The notes: a model not told the origin generated them from the sequence alone. A stretch of DNA of 64,000 nt from JACPLA01 sp964602055 (GCA_964602055.1 CAZRPU010000006.1:4092-68091); one strand, 5' to 3'; positions 15,600 through 25,952 are shown, counted from the stretch's first letter. Program-made: numbers and translations.

Positions 15600-18500
15600 G
15601 GTCGTTTCTCAGTTCTTTTGCAACGGCTCTGAGCAGATCCTCAGTCTGATAAGGTTTTGCCACAAAACCGGCAGCTCCCCGGCTGAGGAGTTTTTGCACG
15701 GACGAATCCTGCGAAAAGCCGCTGGAAATAATGACCTTCAGTTCGGGATTCATTTCCCGCAGAGCGTGAAACGCGGCAGGGCCGTCCATCTCGGGCATGA
15801 TCATGTCCAGGATGACGAGCTTCACGTTCGTGTCTTCTTTGCGGTATGCCTCGACAGCCTCCCGGCCATTGGAGGCCAGGAGCACGCTGTATCCCTGCCC
15901 CTGGAGAACGTCGGCCACGAGTTCACGGAGCATCGGTTCGTCTTCGACAACCATAATCATCTCTCCTTTTCCCAACGGCAGCTCAGTCTCCGTACTGAGT
16001 TGATCAACATTATCGATGTCATGTGCCGATGGTAGAAATATTTTAAAGGATGTTCCATGGTCCTCTTCACTGTAGACAACGATGAATCCGTTGTGATTCC
16101 GCACGATCCCATAGACCATGGATAATCCAAGCCCGGTTCCCTTGCCTTTCCCCTTCGTGGTGAAGAATGGCTCGAAAATTCTTCTCTTCAGATCGGGCGC
16201 CATGCCCACACCGTTGTCGGCGACCGTGATGCAGATGTAGTCTCCCGGCGCCGCCGAAAGATGAAGGTCGACAAAGCCCGCCCCTGCGTGAAATTCCGCC
16301 GTTGTGATCTGCAGGAGTCCGTCTTCCCGATCCCCGCTTTTTTCCACAATTGCGTCTCGGGCGTTGATACAGAGGTTCATGATCACTTGACCGAGCATAT
16401 TCTGATCGCCCAGAATCCTTGGATTCGCTGCTGAAAGCGTCGTTTCGATTCTGATGTTTTTCGGGAATGAGCTGGCGAGAATGTGAATGGTGTCATTGAC
16501 CAGTTCGTTGACCGATACCGGTTTGATATCTCCGTGCGTTTTATGAGAAAAGCTGAGCAGCTGGCGCGACAGAGAAGCGGCCCGCTGTGCCGATTTCTCG
16601 ATTGCCTCAAGGTATCTTCCCGCTTGAGATCCAGGATCGATCTGCTTCTTGATCAGGGATGTATAACCGATAACGGCGCCCAGTATGTTGTTGAAATCAT
16701 GGGCGACGCCTCCTGCGAGTGTTCCCAGACTCTCCATTTTCTGCGACTGAAGCAGCTGCTGGGAGAGCTGCTCCTCGCGCTTTCTTTGTGTGAGCATTTC
16801 CACTTCAGAGGCCATGCGTTGGGCAACAATCGAAACAATCTTCTTTTCATGGTCGGTGAACTTGTGCGCTTCGCGGTCGAAGATGCAGACCAGACCCACT
16901 GGTTTTCGATCGCTATCGAACATGGGAACGCCGAAATAGGATTCAATCCCCCACTCTTTCAGATAGAGATCGTCGGGAAACTGCTCCTGCACCCCATCGC
17001 CGACCTCGCAGGACTTTTGATGAATGACCACCTGCTCACAGGGTGTGCCGGCAAGGTCATAGGCAAGCTCCTCAACGACCATCCCTTCGCGGAAGTATGT
17101 GAGAGCCCGCACCCGGTGTGCAGATTCGTCAAGTTCACCGACCAGAACATGCCCCAGGCCCAACAGTTCCGACAGGACAAGTGCCCCTCTTTTGAACAAC
17201 TCTTCACCGTACAGGCTGGTTGCAAGGGCATAAATTTGATCGAGTTCCTTTTCCGCCTGTTGTTGTTCCGTCACATCTCGCATGATCGACTGAAGCATGC
17301 CGCTCCCGAGAAGGACTGAGCTCATTTCGCAATCAAAGAGAGTGCCGTCGTGACGTCTCAACTTCCGTTTGACGACAATAGCCTGATCTTCATCCATGAG
17401 CGTTGCATAGAATGTTCGGTAAGCGGCGAGCGATTCCTCCATTGGATCTTCGGTCAGGCTTGCAATGTTCAACTGCAGCAGTTCGGCCCGCGGGCTGCGC
17501 AGAATGGAGCACGCTTTGTCATTTGCCTCAATGATCCGCCCGCCCCCATCTGTCACAATAATGGCCTCACCGGCTTCAAGGATGAGGCGTCGATATTTTT
17601 CCTCCGAACGCGCCAGTTCCTCCTGAGCGATTCTCTCCATGGTGATATCGCGTACTTGTGCCTGAAGGTACTTTCTGCCTTCCATTTCAAATGAGTTCAA
17701 CCGCACTTCCGCCTCAAACGGGGTTCCGTCCATCTTGATGTGACGCCACGCGAAGCGCTGCTGCGTGCCGTTGAGGGCCGCTTCGATGTACTGGAGAGCG
17801 GCTTCCTTTGAATCCCTTCCGTCCGGCTGGCGAGGCGGTGAAAAAGCGAACGGCGTCTGGCCAACAATGTCTTCCCGCCTGCACCCGAACATTTCGATCA
17901 CGCGCGGATTACAGTCGATAAACTGCTCTCCCTCAAGCACAAACACTGCATCGTTTGCATGTTCAAAAAGGAGGCGATGTCGCAGCTCGGACGAACTGAC
18001 TCTCTTTTCGAGTTCCTTCTGGGAGTGGACATCCTCCATCATCCCCAGCATCTTCGCGGCTTTCCCATCGGCATCCGAAAGAAAGAACCCCCTGTCATGC
18101 ATCCAAATATAGGAGTTGTCTTTCTTCCGAAATCGGTATTCGACATCGTACGGCATGCGGGCGGCCTGCGCAAGGTCAAGCTTCTCAACGGCGGGACCAC
18201 GATCTTCAGGATGAATCAACTCCTCCCATTCCTGAATATTGCCCCGCAGCTCTGAAAAGGAGAAGCCGAGAACCTTTTCGATGCTGCCGCTCCAGAGAAT
18301 AGATCCTGTGCGGATATCATATTCATACACCATCCCGCCAGACGATGCAATGATAAGATCATACCGTTGCCGCCATTCCGCGATTTCTCGCTGTTGTCTG
18401 AGCTGCTGAGTTTGGTCGAGTATAGTTCCAATAACGGCGTTCCGGCCCTGATAGGTTGAAAGGGTCCCAAAGACCTCCACTTCGATCATTTCCCCCTGTT

Positions 18501-21237
18501 TCTTCAGCCCGCGGAAGCCGTAGCGGAGGCTCCTGACCTCGCCTGACATCCTCTTGCGGATGTTTTCCAGAACCTCAGCCCTGTCGCCGGGGGAAACAAG
18601 GTCCTCTACGCGAACCTTCCCCACGACTTCACGTGGAGCGTAGCCGAAGATTTCGGCGAAGCGGCGGTTCACAAAGACAAAATGGTTGTCCTGAATAATG
18701 TAGACGCCCACGAGTGAATCTTCGACGAGACTCCTGTATTTCTCTTCCGATTCATAGAGCTTCTTTTCATCTTCTTTTTCCTTTGTGATATCCCTGAGTA
18801 TCGCCTGGTACGCCAGGGCATTCCCGCTCGCGTCGCGCAGGACCGTGATGGTCGCCTCAGCGAGTATCCTCTCCCCATTCTTCCGATGCATACGCAATTC
18901 AACATCCTTGAGAAAGCCCCGCGTTTGCACCTCCTCCGTCAGGACTTTTCGGTCTGTCGGATACACATAGAGATTGGTCTCATGCTCCTGCAGCATTTCT
19001 TCCTTCGAAGCATAGCCAAACAGGTCGACGGCAGCTTCGTTGACATTCGTAAGACGCCCGTCCGGCATGCTCACGGTGATGGCGTCCTTGGATTCTTCAA
19101 ACAGCCTGCGGAATTTCTTTTCAGATTCGCTGAGAGCCATCTGCAGCCGTTGTTCTTCAAACGCGCTGGCGATTTCCAGCGCAACCGCTGACTGCGCCTC
19201 CACATCGGTATCGGTAAAGGCAAAGGGATGATCGCTTTCGGTGTTGATGACGCCAAGGAGATTCTTCTGAGCATCCAGAATGGGAACAGAGAGTTCGGAC
19301 CTGCTCGAGAGGTTGTGCACATTGACAAAGACCTCATCCTCGGTGGAATCCTGTACCAGCCGCAATTTCTTGTTGCGGGCGACCCAACCCACAACACCGA
19401 CATCCACCGAATGACTGTATCCCGGCGGAATCAAATGGGCCTCCGCACCTGCAGCGGCGGCAACGGTCAGGATCGAGCGCCGCGGATCGAGCAGGAGAAC
19501 CGCCGTGAGCGGGTAGTCGTACTCGCTCACAAGAAGATTGCAGATGGCCTCGAGGAATTCCCCCGGCGTCATGCCACGCCCGGCAATGTCCTTGATGCGT
19601 CTCAGCAACTTGATTCGCTTGACCTCCTGCGCTACGGAAGCATAGAGTTTGGCATTGCTGATGGCCAAGGCTGCGTGGAGGGCAAACAGTTCGAGGCGGG
19701 AAACGTCCTTGTGGGAGAACTGCCGTGCAGAAGAGTTATCCAGATTGAGCACGCCGATTGCCCGGTCCTTCAAGATGAGAGGGACGGCAACAACTGACCT
19801 GACTTCGCTTCCCGCCCGCCGAGGATCATTGTACCAGAGCGGACTCGCCTGGACATCATCAACGATCATACTTTTCCCCGTTTTCACAACATGACCCGCT
19901 ATCCCCTCTCCCCAGGGAAGTCTGAAGAATTCTTTTACCGCGGGATCATGTCCCACCAGAGTCGCTATATACAATTCTTTGCGCCCGTCGTCCAGCATCA
20001 TGATCGATCCGCGTTCTGCGGGCGGTACGGTTTTTAACGCCTCCCTCAGAATGATGTGAAGTACCGAATTCAGGTCGAGTGTTTCAGCGATCTTGGCGCC
20101 GCTTCGTTGAAGCGCCTCAAGCTCTCTTTCTCTCCGATCCTGCTCCGCGAACAACTGGGCATTCTCTATGGCCAGTGCCGATTTCTCAGAGAAGCTCTCC
20201 ACAATCTCAAGATCTTCTTTCCGAAAGGGTTCATCGCGAAACCTGCCAACGTGCATGGCACCAAGAAGCTTCCCCCCGGCAATCAACGGAGCACAGATCA
20301 GATGTTCGAGTTTTGGTCGTTTTCCCGGAGGATAGATCGAGCGGGGATTTTGTTCCGCATGGTTCACAATCATAGGAACTCTTTTCCTCGCAACATACCC
20401 TATGATTCCGCGGTCCAGAGGGATATCGAAACCCGGAAGCTTGCGCGCATAGGATCCCCGGTTTGAGGCGACGGAATGATACAGCAGGTCGCGTTCGGGG
20501 TCATAGAGATATATGCCGGCAAGATCACACGGAATGACGATGTTGATATTCTCTACTACTGCCTTAAGAACGCCTTGGAGATTCTTCTTCTTCAGGATAT
20601 GTTTGTCAACGCTCCCCAACAGGCGGTACTGTTCGGCCTTTCCTTTGCTTTCGGCAATGAGACGGGCCTGGCTGACGGCAAGCGATGCATGCTGTGTGAT
20701 GGTTTTGAGAAACGTCTGTTCGGCTCGGGAAAATTGCTCCGCCACCGTGCCGACGAGTACGGAACCGATGAGTTCCCTGCCGATAAGCAACGGGGCGTTA
20801 TAGAAAGTCCGTATACCCGTGGATTTTTGAAGCGATCGGAGAATTTTCTTCGGAAGGATCGATCCGGTGATTTCCGTTACGTCGGAACCTATCCAGGTTT
20901 TCCCGCGGGAAAGCAGTTTTACCACGCGGCTCTCTCCCGGCCGGAAGGGGAAAACGTATTCGCTGAGCCGGATGTGGAGCGTCCTTGAGACGGAGCGAAG
21001 GAGCTTTTTCTGCGGTGCAAAGCCCACAATGCGAAATCCGTTCTTCATGACATCGAATTGTGTCACTGCAACCACTTTGAACTGAAACTCCCGGACGAGC
21101 TCGTCGGCAAGTCGCTGCATGACTGATTCCACATGCTGCTCTTTGACGATCAATTGGGCAAGTTTCTCCACTATGCGGAGTTCTCCCGCGCCCGCCAGCC
21201 GTTTCGTCTCTGATCTCCCCTTTTCCGTCTTTTCCAT
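15592..21237 (-). CDS. Giant cytosolic hybrid histidine kinase with GAF and PAS repeats
   Basis: This protein of about 1881 residues has no evident membrane helix. From the N terminus it reads: four GAF domains (about 30-690), five PAS/PAC units (about 695-1325), a fifth GAF (about 1325-1490), HisKA with phosphoacceptor H1513 (codon 16699-16701) in GVAHDFNNILGAV, a HATPase_c domain with N box NLCINARDA and G box DNGVGM, and a C-terminal receiver with D1811 in LDMIMPEMDG and K in AKPYQ. It is therefore a soluble redox/ligand/light-type sensor with no DNA-binding output. The ATG at 21237 is chosen; a GTG at 21294 with TAGGA upstream is a real alternative adding 19 hydrophobic residues. It is divergent from acnA. 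Confidence 0.9.
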   Translation of the reverse strand: MEKTEKGRSETKRLAGAGELRIVEKLAQLIVKEQHVESVMQRLADELVREFQFKVVAVTQFDVMKNGFRIVGFAPQKKLLRSVSRTLHIRLSEYVFPFRPGESRVVKLLSRGKTWIGSDVTEITGSILPKKILRSLQKSTGIRTFYNAPLLIGRELIGSVLVGTVAEQFSRAEQTFLKTITQHASLAVSQARLIAESKGKAEQYRLLGSVDKHILKKKNLQGVLKAVVENINIVIPCDLAGIYLYDPERDLLYHSVASNRGSYARKLPGFDIPLDRGIIGYVARKRVPMIVNHAEQNPRSIYPPGKRPKLEHLICAPLIAGGKLLGAMHVGRFRDEPFRKEDLEIVESFSEKSALAIENAQLFAEQDRRERELEALQRSGAKIAETLDLNSVLHIILREALKTVPPAERGSIMMLDDGRKELYIATLVGHDPAVKEFFRLPWGEGIAGHVVKTGKSMIVDDVQASPLWYNDPRRAGSEVRSVVAVPLILKDRAIGVLNLDNSSARQFSHKDVSRLELFALHAALAISNAKLYASVAQEVKRIKLLRRIKDIAGRGMTPGEFLEAICNLLVSEYDYPLTAVLLLDPRRSILTVAAAAGAEAHLIPPGYSHSVDVGVVGWVARNKKLRLVQDSTEDEVFVNVHNLSSRSELSVPILDAQKNLLGVINTESDHPFAFTDTDVEAQSAVALEIASAFEEQRLQMALSESEKKFRRLFEESKDAITVSMPDGRLTNVNEAAVDLFGYASKEEMLQEHETNLYVYPTDRKVLTEEVQTRGFLKDVELRMHRKNGERILAEATITVLRDASGNALAYQAILRDITKEKEDEKKLYESEEKYRSLVEDSLVGVYIIQDNHFVFVNRRFAEIFGYAPREVVGKVRVEDLVSPGDRAEVLENIRKRMSGEVRSLRYGFRGLKKQGEMIEVEVFGTLSTYQGRNAVIGTILDQTQQLRQQREIAEWRQRYDLIIASSGGMVYEYDIRTGSILWSGSIEKVLGFSFSELRGNIQEWEELIHPEDRGPAVEKLDLAQAARMPYDVEYRFRKKDNSYIWMHDRGFFLSDADGKAAKMLGMMEDVHSQKELEKRVSSSELRHRLLFEHANDAVFVLEGEQFIDCNPRVIEMFGCRREDIVGQTPFAFSPPRQPDGRDSKEAALQYIEAALNGTQQRFAWRHIKMDGTPFEAEVRLNSFEMEGRKYLQAQVRDITMERIAQEELARSEEKYRRLILEAGEAIIVTDGGGRIIEANDKACSILRSPRAELLQLNIASLTEDPMEESLAAYRTFYATLMDEDQAIVVKRKLRRHDGTLFDCEMSSVLLGSGMLQSIMRDVTEQQQAEKELDQIYALATSLYGEELFKRGALVLSELLGLGHVLVGELDESAHRVRALTYFREGMVVEELAYDLAGTPCEQVVIHQKSCEVGDGVQEQFPDDLYLKEWGIESYFGVPMFDSDRKPVGLVCIFDREAHKFTDHEKKIVSIVAQRMASEVEMLTQRKREEQLSQQLLQSQKMESLGTLAGGVAHDFNNILGAVIGYTSLIKKQIDPGSQAGRYLEAIEKSAQRAASLSRQLLSFSHKTHGDIKPVSVNELVNDTIHILASSFPKNIRIETTLSAANPRILGDQNMLGQVIMNLCINARDAIVEKSGDREDGLLQITTAEFHAGAGFVDLHLSAAPGDYICITVADNGVGMAPDLKRRIFEPFFTTKGKGKGTGLGLSMVYGIVRNHNGFIVVYSEEDHGTSFKIFLPSAHDIDNVDQLSTETELPLGKGEMIMVVEDEPMLRELVADVLQGQGYSVLLASNGREAVEAYRKEDTNVKLVILDMIMPEMDGPAAFHALREMNPELKVIISSGFSQDSSVQKLLSRGAAGFVAKPYQTEDLLRAVAKELRNDHA

Positions 21238-21346
21238 GTCCTGCAATATAAAGAAAAAAGAAAGAGGGAAAACCATCGGCGAGGAATCTGACACCTTTTT
21301 TTCCTATCTTTCTTTTTTGAGAGTTTCTACGGAACTTAGGAAGTAT

Positions 21347-21365
21347 TTGCCTCCTCGTGAGGCAA
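21347..21365 (+). promoter_or_regulatory. Hairpin in the aconitase leader
   Basis: TTGCCTC (21347-21353) and GAGGCAA (21359-21365) form a perfect 7-base stem with a 5-base loop, ending two bases before the AAGGAG ribosome binding site of acnA. It could modulate translation or be an operator; it has no T-run and is not a terminator. Confidence 0.35.
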
Positions 21366-21379
21366 CAAAGGAGCTCCAC

Positions 21380-24163
21380 ATGGCCAGCATAAACAGCTAC
21401 GGAACTGAATCAACCCTCCACGTCAACGGAAAGCAGTACACCTATTACTCGCTCAAGAAACTCGAAACGGCGCTTGGCACATCACTCTCGCAGCTCCCCG
21501 TTTCTTTGAAGATTCTGCTTGAAAACCTCCTGCGGCAGGAGGATGGGCGAGTGGTGCGGAAGGCCGACATCGAGGCGCTGGTCCGCTGGAATCCGGCTTC
21601 GGCGCCGGACAAAGAAATCTCCTTTATGCCCGCACGCGTCCTCTTGCAGGATTTCACCGGCGTTCCATGTATTGTGGACCTGGCCGTGATGCGTGACGCT
21701 ATGGTAGCCATGGGAGGCGACCCGAAGAAGATCAACCCCCTTCAGCCGGTGGATCTCGTCATCGATCATTCGATCCAAGTGGATGAATTCGGTACCCCCA
21801 ATGCTTTCCAGATGAACGCGGAACGCGAATTCGAGCGCAATAGAGAACGGTATGCTTTCCTGCGGTGGGGACAGCAGGCCTTCAAAAATTTCCGCGTGGT
21901 TCCCCCCAATACGGGAATCGTCCATCAGGTCAATCTGGAATATCTGGCGACCGTGGTTTTCACCGCCGCAGATGGAAAACGCCTTCTTGCCTATCCAGAT
22001 ACGCTGGTTGGTACCGATTCTCATACTCCAATGATCAATGGGCTTGGGGTCCTTGGATGGGGCGTTGGCGGCATCGAAGCAGAGGCCGCTATGCTGGGTC
22101 AGCCGATTTCGATGTTGATCCCCAACGTCGTCGGGTTCAAGCTTCACGGAAAACTGCAACCCGGTGCCACAGCAACGGATCTTGTCCTGACGGTCACGGA
22201 ACTCCTGCGGAAAAAAGGAGTCGTCGGAAAGTTTGTCGAGTTTTTCGGACCGGGTCTTGCCACGCTCAGTCTTGCCGACAGGGCAACAATCGGGAACATG
22301 TCGCCCGAATACGGCGCCACTATGGGATATTTCCCCGTTGACAACGAAACGCTGAATTACCTGCGGTTCACGGGAAGAGACGACGAACTCGTCACCCTTG
22401 TTGAAGCTTACTGCAAGGAGCAGGGACTGTTTCACAGCGAGCAGTCTTCAGAACCTCGCTTTACCGATACGGTGCAGCTCGATCTCGCCTCCGTTGAACC
22501 AAGTCTCGCGGGTCCAAAACGCCCGCAGGATCGCGTCCCACTTTCTTCTGCGCGCAGATCATTCCGAGCCAGCCTTTCCGAAATGATTAAGGAGAAAACG
22601 GCGGGGCTCAATGCAGACGAGGTCTCCCGCTGGATCAACGAACAACCTTTGGACCGCGTATCAACAGGCGAACCGCAGGTTCCGCCGTTCCTTGCGAACG
22701 TCCTCCCGGTCGTCGATGTCAAGAAGAATGGCAGTCAGTTCAAGCTGGGCCATGGTTCCATCGTCATCACGGCAATCACCAGCTGCACTAATACTTCCAA
22801 CCCGTCGGTGATGATCGCGGCGGGTCTTCTTGCCCGTAGGGCGGTTGAGCGCGGGCTCAAAGCTAAGCCCTGGGTGAAAACCAGCCTCGCCCCGGGGTCA
22901 AAGGTCGTCACAGACTATCTGAATGAGGCAGGCCTCACCGAACCCCTTGAAAAACTCGGCTTTCATCTCGTTGGCTACGGATGCACGACATGCATTGGAA
23001 ACAGCGGTCCGCTCCCCGAAGCCATTGGGAAGGCGGTCGAAGAACATGGTGTCGTTGCCGCGGCTGTTCTCTCGGGGAACAGGAATTTTGAAGGACGCAT
23101 CAATTCGCATGTTCGCGCCAACTATCTCGCATCTCCCCCGCTCGTCGTCGCGTATTCTCTTGCCGGAACGATGGATATCGATTTGCAGACGCAGCCGCTG
23201 GGCATGGGATCGGACGGAAAACCCGTGTATCTCAAGGATATCTGGCCAACACCCGCCGAAGTACAGGAAACCGTCCGCACTGCCGTTCAATCATCGATGT
23301 ACCAACGGCAATACTCCGATGTCTTTGAGGGAGACCCGCCCTGGAAAGAACTTCCAATCCCGAAAGGAGACCGTTTTGTGTGGGAAGATACCTCGACCTA
23401 CATCAAGGCTGCGCCATTTTTCGAAAGCTTTCCTGCATCACCTCAGCCCCTGAAGAATATTACCGGCGCCCGGGTGCTTGCCGTTTTGGGCGATTCGGTG
23501 ACGACGGACCATATTTCCCCCGCCGGATCAATCTCATCGAAAGGTCCGGCCGGCGCTTACTTGAAACATCACGGGATCGACCCTCGTGATTTCAATTCCT
23601 ATGGATCCCGTCGGGGTAATCATGAGGTCATGATGCGCGGAACGTTTGCCAATATCCGGCTCAGGAACCTTCTGGCTCCCGGTACCGAAGGCGGCTGGAC
23701 GATCCATCCCTCTTCGAAGGAGCCGATGACAATTTTTGATGCAGCGATGTTGTATAAGAAAGAGGGCACGCCGCTGATCCTCCTCGCGGGGAAGGAATAC
23801 GGATCGGGTTCATCGCGTGATTGGGCGGCAAAGGGACCGCGGCTACTGGGAGTCAGGGCGGTCATTGCCGAGAGCTACGAACGGATTCATCGCAGCAATC
23901 TCATCGGCCTCGGAGTGCTTCCCCTCCAATTCGAGGAAGGACAAAACCGGACTTCCCTGAAGTTGACCGGTTTTGAAACATACGCAATCACCGGAATTAC
24001 CGAGGATCTCAAGCCGGGTAAGATCATTACGGTGACTGCGTCAGGTCCCGAGGGAACCAAAACCTTCACAACAGTCGCGAGGCTCGACACCCCGAACGAA
24101 GTGGACTACTACCGCAATGACGGTATTCTGCAATACGTCCTTCGTCAACTCCTGAAGACCTGA
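21380..24163 (+). CDS. acnA: Aconitate hydratase A (AcnA/IRP1 type)
   Basis: This 927-residue cytoplasmic [4Fe-4S] enzyme interconverts citrate and isocitrate in the TCA cycle. The cluster cysteines are visible: C469 in SCTNTSNPSV, and C535 and C538 in GYGCTTCIGNSG. The substrate loop GTDSHTPMINGLGVLGWGVG and the swivel-domain motif YGSGSSRDWAAKG are intact. The frame is open to 21119 inside the divergent kinase; the start at 21380 is chosen because AAGGAG lies seven bases upstream and it matches the family N terminus. The length is that of AcnA, not AcnB. The gene ends at the terminator at 24181-24206. Confidence 0.96.
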   Translation: MASINSYGTESTLHVNGKQYTYYSLKKLETALGTSLSQLPVSLKILLENLLRQEDGRVVRKADIEALVRWNPASAPDKEISFMPARVLLQDFTGVPCIVDLAVMRDAMVAMGGDPKKINPLQPVDLVIDHSIQVDEFGTPNAFQMNAEREFERNRERYAFLRWGQQAFKNFRVVPPNTGIVHQVNLEYLATVVFTAADGKRLLAYPDTLVGTDSHTPMINGLGVLGWGVGGIEAEAAMLGQPISMLIPNVVGFKLHGKLQPGATATDLVLTVTELLRKKGVVGKFVEFFGPGLATLSLADRATIGNMSPEYGATMGYFPVDNETLNYLRFTGRDDELVTLVEAYCKEQGLFHSEQSSEPRFTDTVQLDLASVEPSLAGPKRPQDRVPLSSARRSFRASLSEMIKEKTAGLNADEVSRWINEQPLDRVSTGEPQVPPFLANVLPVVDVKKNGSQFKLGHGSIVITAITSCTNTSNPSVMIAAGLLARRAVERGLKAKPWVKTSLAPGSKVVTDYLNEAGLTEPLEKLGFHLVGYGCTTCIGNSGPLPEAIGKAVEEHGVVAAAVLSGNRNFEGRINSHVRANYLASPPLVVAYSLAGTMDIDLQTQPLGMGSDGKPVYLKDIWPTPAEVQETVRTAVQSSMYQRQYSDVFEGDPPWKELPIPKGDRFVWEDTSTYIKAAPFFESFPASPQPLKNITGARVLAVLGDSVTTDHISPAGSISSKGPAGAYLKHHGIDPRDFNSYGSRRGNHEVMMRGTFANIRLRNLLAPGTEGGWTIHPSSKEPMTIFDAAMLYKKEGTPLILLAGKEYGSGSSRDWAAKGPRLLGVRAVIAESYERIHRSNLIGLGVLPLQFEEGQNRTSLKLTGFETYAITGITEDLKPGKIITVTASGPEGTKTFTTVARLDTPNEVDYYRNDGILQYVLRQLLKT

Positions 24164-24180
24164 TGGAACCATCGACAAAA

Positions 24181-24206
24181 AAAAAGCCCGGGTGACCGGG
24201 CTTTTT
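24181..24206. terminator. Bidirectional intrinsic terminator between acnA and the convergent coiled-coil gene
   Basis: An 11-base perfect stem (24181-24191 with 24196-24206) closes a GTGA loop. It has A-runs on the left and T-runs on the right, so it can act on both strands. Confidence 0.9.
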
Positions 24207-24225
24207 CATAAGAAGCACTTTCTCG

Positions 24226-25494
24226 CTACACGGCGGTCCCTCCCTCAGAATCCCCCTGCTTCGTTCGAGAGTAGCGTCGATACAGATAAACCACAACGAT
24301 CACCATGATAATACCGATAACGACGTAGACCATGGTAAGCGGAGGGCTGACAATATCTCCCCACTCTTCGATTTTCTCCTGCAGGGTGTCCACTTGGGCC
24401 TGGGAGAGTTTCCCACCCTCGACCATGGACGGAATCCACGATGGCTTTACCTGCACGCGCCATACAGAATCCGCAAACGCTTCATACCGGAAATATCTCT
24501 GGCCATCCTTTTCATCCCGTGCCTTTCTGATTTCCTCATCGAGATAAGACGAGAGGTTTGCATAGAACTCACCACCCGTACTGAATGCCGCAATGGGGAC
24601 CTGGTGCTGACTGAAAACACCATTCAGAGATTTCCAGAACATGCCATCCAGTTTTACTTTCCATTGTGAAAGCATTGTATCGATGACAGCCACTTCTTTG
24701 GCCCCGGCGCTTTTCCCGGAGGTGTAGATGCCGGCAAGCGCCTTGCCAAACCCCTTCCATTTCGATTCAAAATTCTGCTGTTCTGAGGTCAGCTTGGCGA
24801 TGTCCGATCCGGTGAGTCCCGTGGACTCGAGGAACTGGACGTTGTCCGCAATCGCCTTTTTCACGCTGGAGAAAACGTTTTTGCGCTCCAACCGAGCAGC
24901 CACTCCCCGTTTTTCCTGGTCGCTCATTGACCCGATATTCTTGTCATATTGAAGGAAGAGGCTGTCGACAAGAGCAAAGATCAGATTGTCCCTCTCCCGC
25001 AGTCCTTGACGAAGCTTGATGATCACAGCATTCAAAGAATCAATGGTCATTTTCGAGGAGCTCAGTCGCTTCACTTCGTTCAACATGGCGCTATTCTCAC
25101 CGCTCAGTTTTTCCACCTGTCCGGTCAGTTCCCTCACCTGCGTTTCCAATTCGGAAATACGCGCATATTGAGATTCGATGATGGTGATTTTTCCCTTGGC
25201 GTAGGATATTTGGCCGCGCAGCTTCAGAATGCGCCCGTCAAAGCCATCGGGGTACAGGGCCCTGTCAAGAAGCGCTTTGTATTCCTTGTAGGTTTCCTCA
25301 AGGGTCGTAATACGGGACTCGACGTCAACACATTCCACCATGGTATTGGCAGCCTCAACCGCCAGGGCAATTGCCTGCGATTCTTTCTCAAATTCCTGGT
25401 TAATCTGATAATCGGACTTCACCTGGGCAGAAGCGACGCCCGGAATGACTGCACAGAGGCCTGCGAGAAGAAGACCAGTCAGAATGCGATTCAT
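24226..25494 (-). CDS. Secreted coiled-coil protein with C-terminal membrane anchor, unknown function
   Basis: This 422-residue protein was not matched to a family. It has a signal peptide (about residues 1-24, ending ASAQ), a helical region, a coiled coil (about 108-160, with heptads in SELETQVRELTGQVEKL), a mixed middle region with two FW/KW-type helices, and a C-terminal membrane helix (about 388-408, MVYVVIGIIMVIVVVYLY) followed by a basic YRRYSR tail. It should be periplasmic and anchored in the inner membrane by its C terminus. It overlaps the upstream lipoprotein gene by four bases, so the two are probably produced together. The acnA terminator lies 20 bases beyond its stop. Confidence 0.75.
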   Translation of the reverse strand: MNRILTGLLLAGLCAVIPGVASAQVKSDYQINQEFEKESQAIALAVEAANTMVECVDVESRITTLEETYKEYKALLDRALYPDGFDGRILKLRGQISYAKGKITIIESQYARISELETQVRELTGQVEKLSGENSAMLNEVKRLSSSKMTIDSLNAVIIKLRQGLRERDNLIFALVDSLFLQYDKNIGSMSDQEKRGVAARLERKNVFSSVKKAIADNVQFLESTGLTGSDIAKLTSEQQNFESKWKGFGKALAGIYTSGKSAGAKEVAVIDTMLSQWKVKLDGMFWKSLNGVFSQHQVPIAAFSTGGEFYANLSSYLDEEIRKARDEKDGQRYFRYEAFADSVWRVQVKPSWIPSMVEGGKLSQAQVDTLQEKIEEWGDIVSPPLTMVYVVIGIIMVIVVVYLYRRYSRTKQGDSEGGTAV

Positions 25495-25952
25495 GGTTTT
25501 GCTCCTTCCTGAATCCCGTTTTTGGACAGCAAAAGTGGTTTCTCGCTGCCATTCAGCAGTTGAACGTGGGGGGGGCGGGCATTAAAAGCAGGCGAGCCCA
25601 TGCCGGATTCCGATATCATGATCTTCTTTTCCAATTTCAATCCCCCTTCGGCGGCCGCGAACACATACACATTCTTGAACCGCGGAGCTGCTATAAAGTA
25701 ATATCCAAGCTGATCGCGGATCACTCTGATCGTCATGCCGGATACGTTCGAGGAATCTCCTGTTTCTTCGAAAACCAGAGGCTTGATGCTAAAAGAAAGT
25801 TGGTAGCGGTTCTCCTGGACCATCCCCTTTGCGTCCGCTTTGAGGACGCTCTCAACAGGCCAACTGAAATCAGCCGGTCGCAGCATGAGGGATGAGCAGC
25901 CAACGACGGTCGCGGCAAGAACGGTCGTAACAAGCAGAGCGTTGAGTTTCAT
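25491..25952 (-). CDS. Putative lipoprotein, unknown function
   Basis: This is a 153-residue protein with a lipoprotein signal: hydrophobic residues 5-18 end in the lipobox VVGC, giving a lipidated C19. The mature part is predicted to be mainly beta strands, with a segment IRVIRDQLGYYFIAAPRFKNVYVF that may form the core of a small domain. No family was recognised. It is the first gene of a two-gene unit with the coiled-coil membrane protein downstream (ATGA overlap) and has its own strong promoter at 26003-26031. Confidence 0.75.
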   Translation of the reverse strand: MKLNALLVTTVLAATVVGCSSLMLRPADFSWPVESVLKADAKGMVQENRYQLSFSIKPLVFEETGDSSNVSGMTIRVIRDQLGYYFIAAPRFKNVYVFAAAEGGLKLEKKIMISESGMGSPAFNARPPHVQLLNGSEKPLLLSKNGIQEGAKP

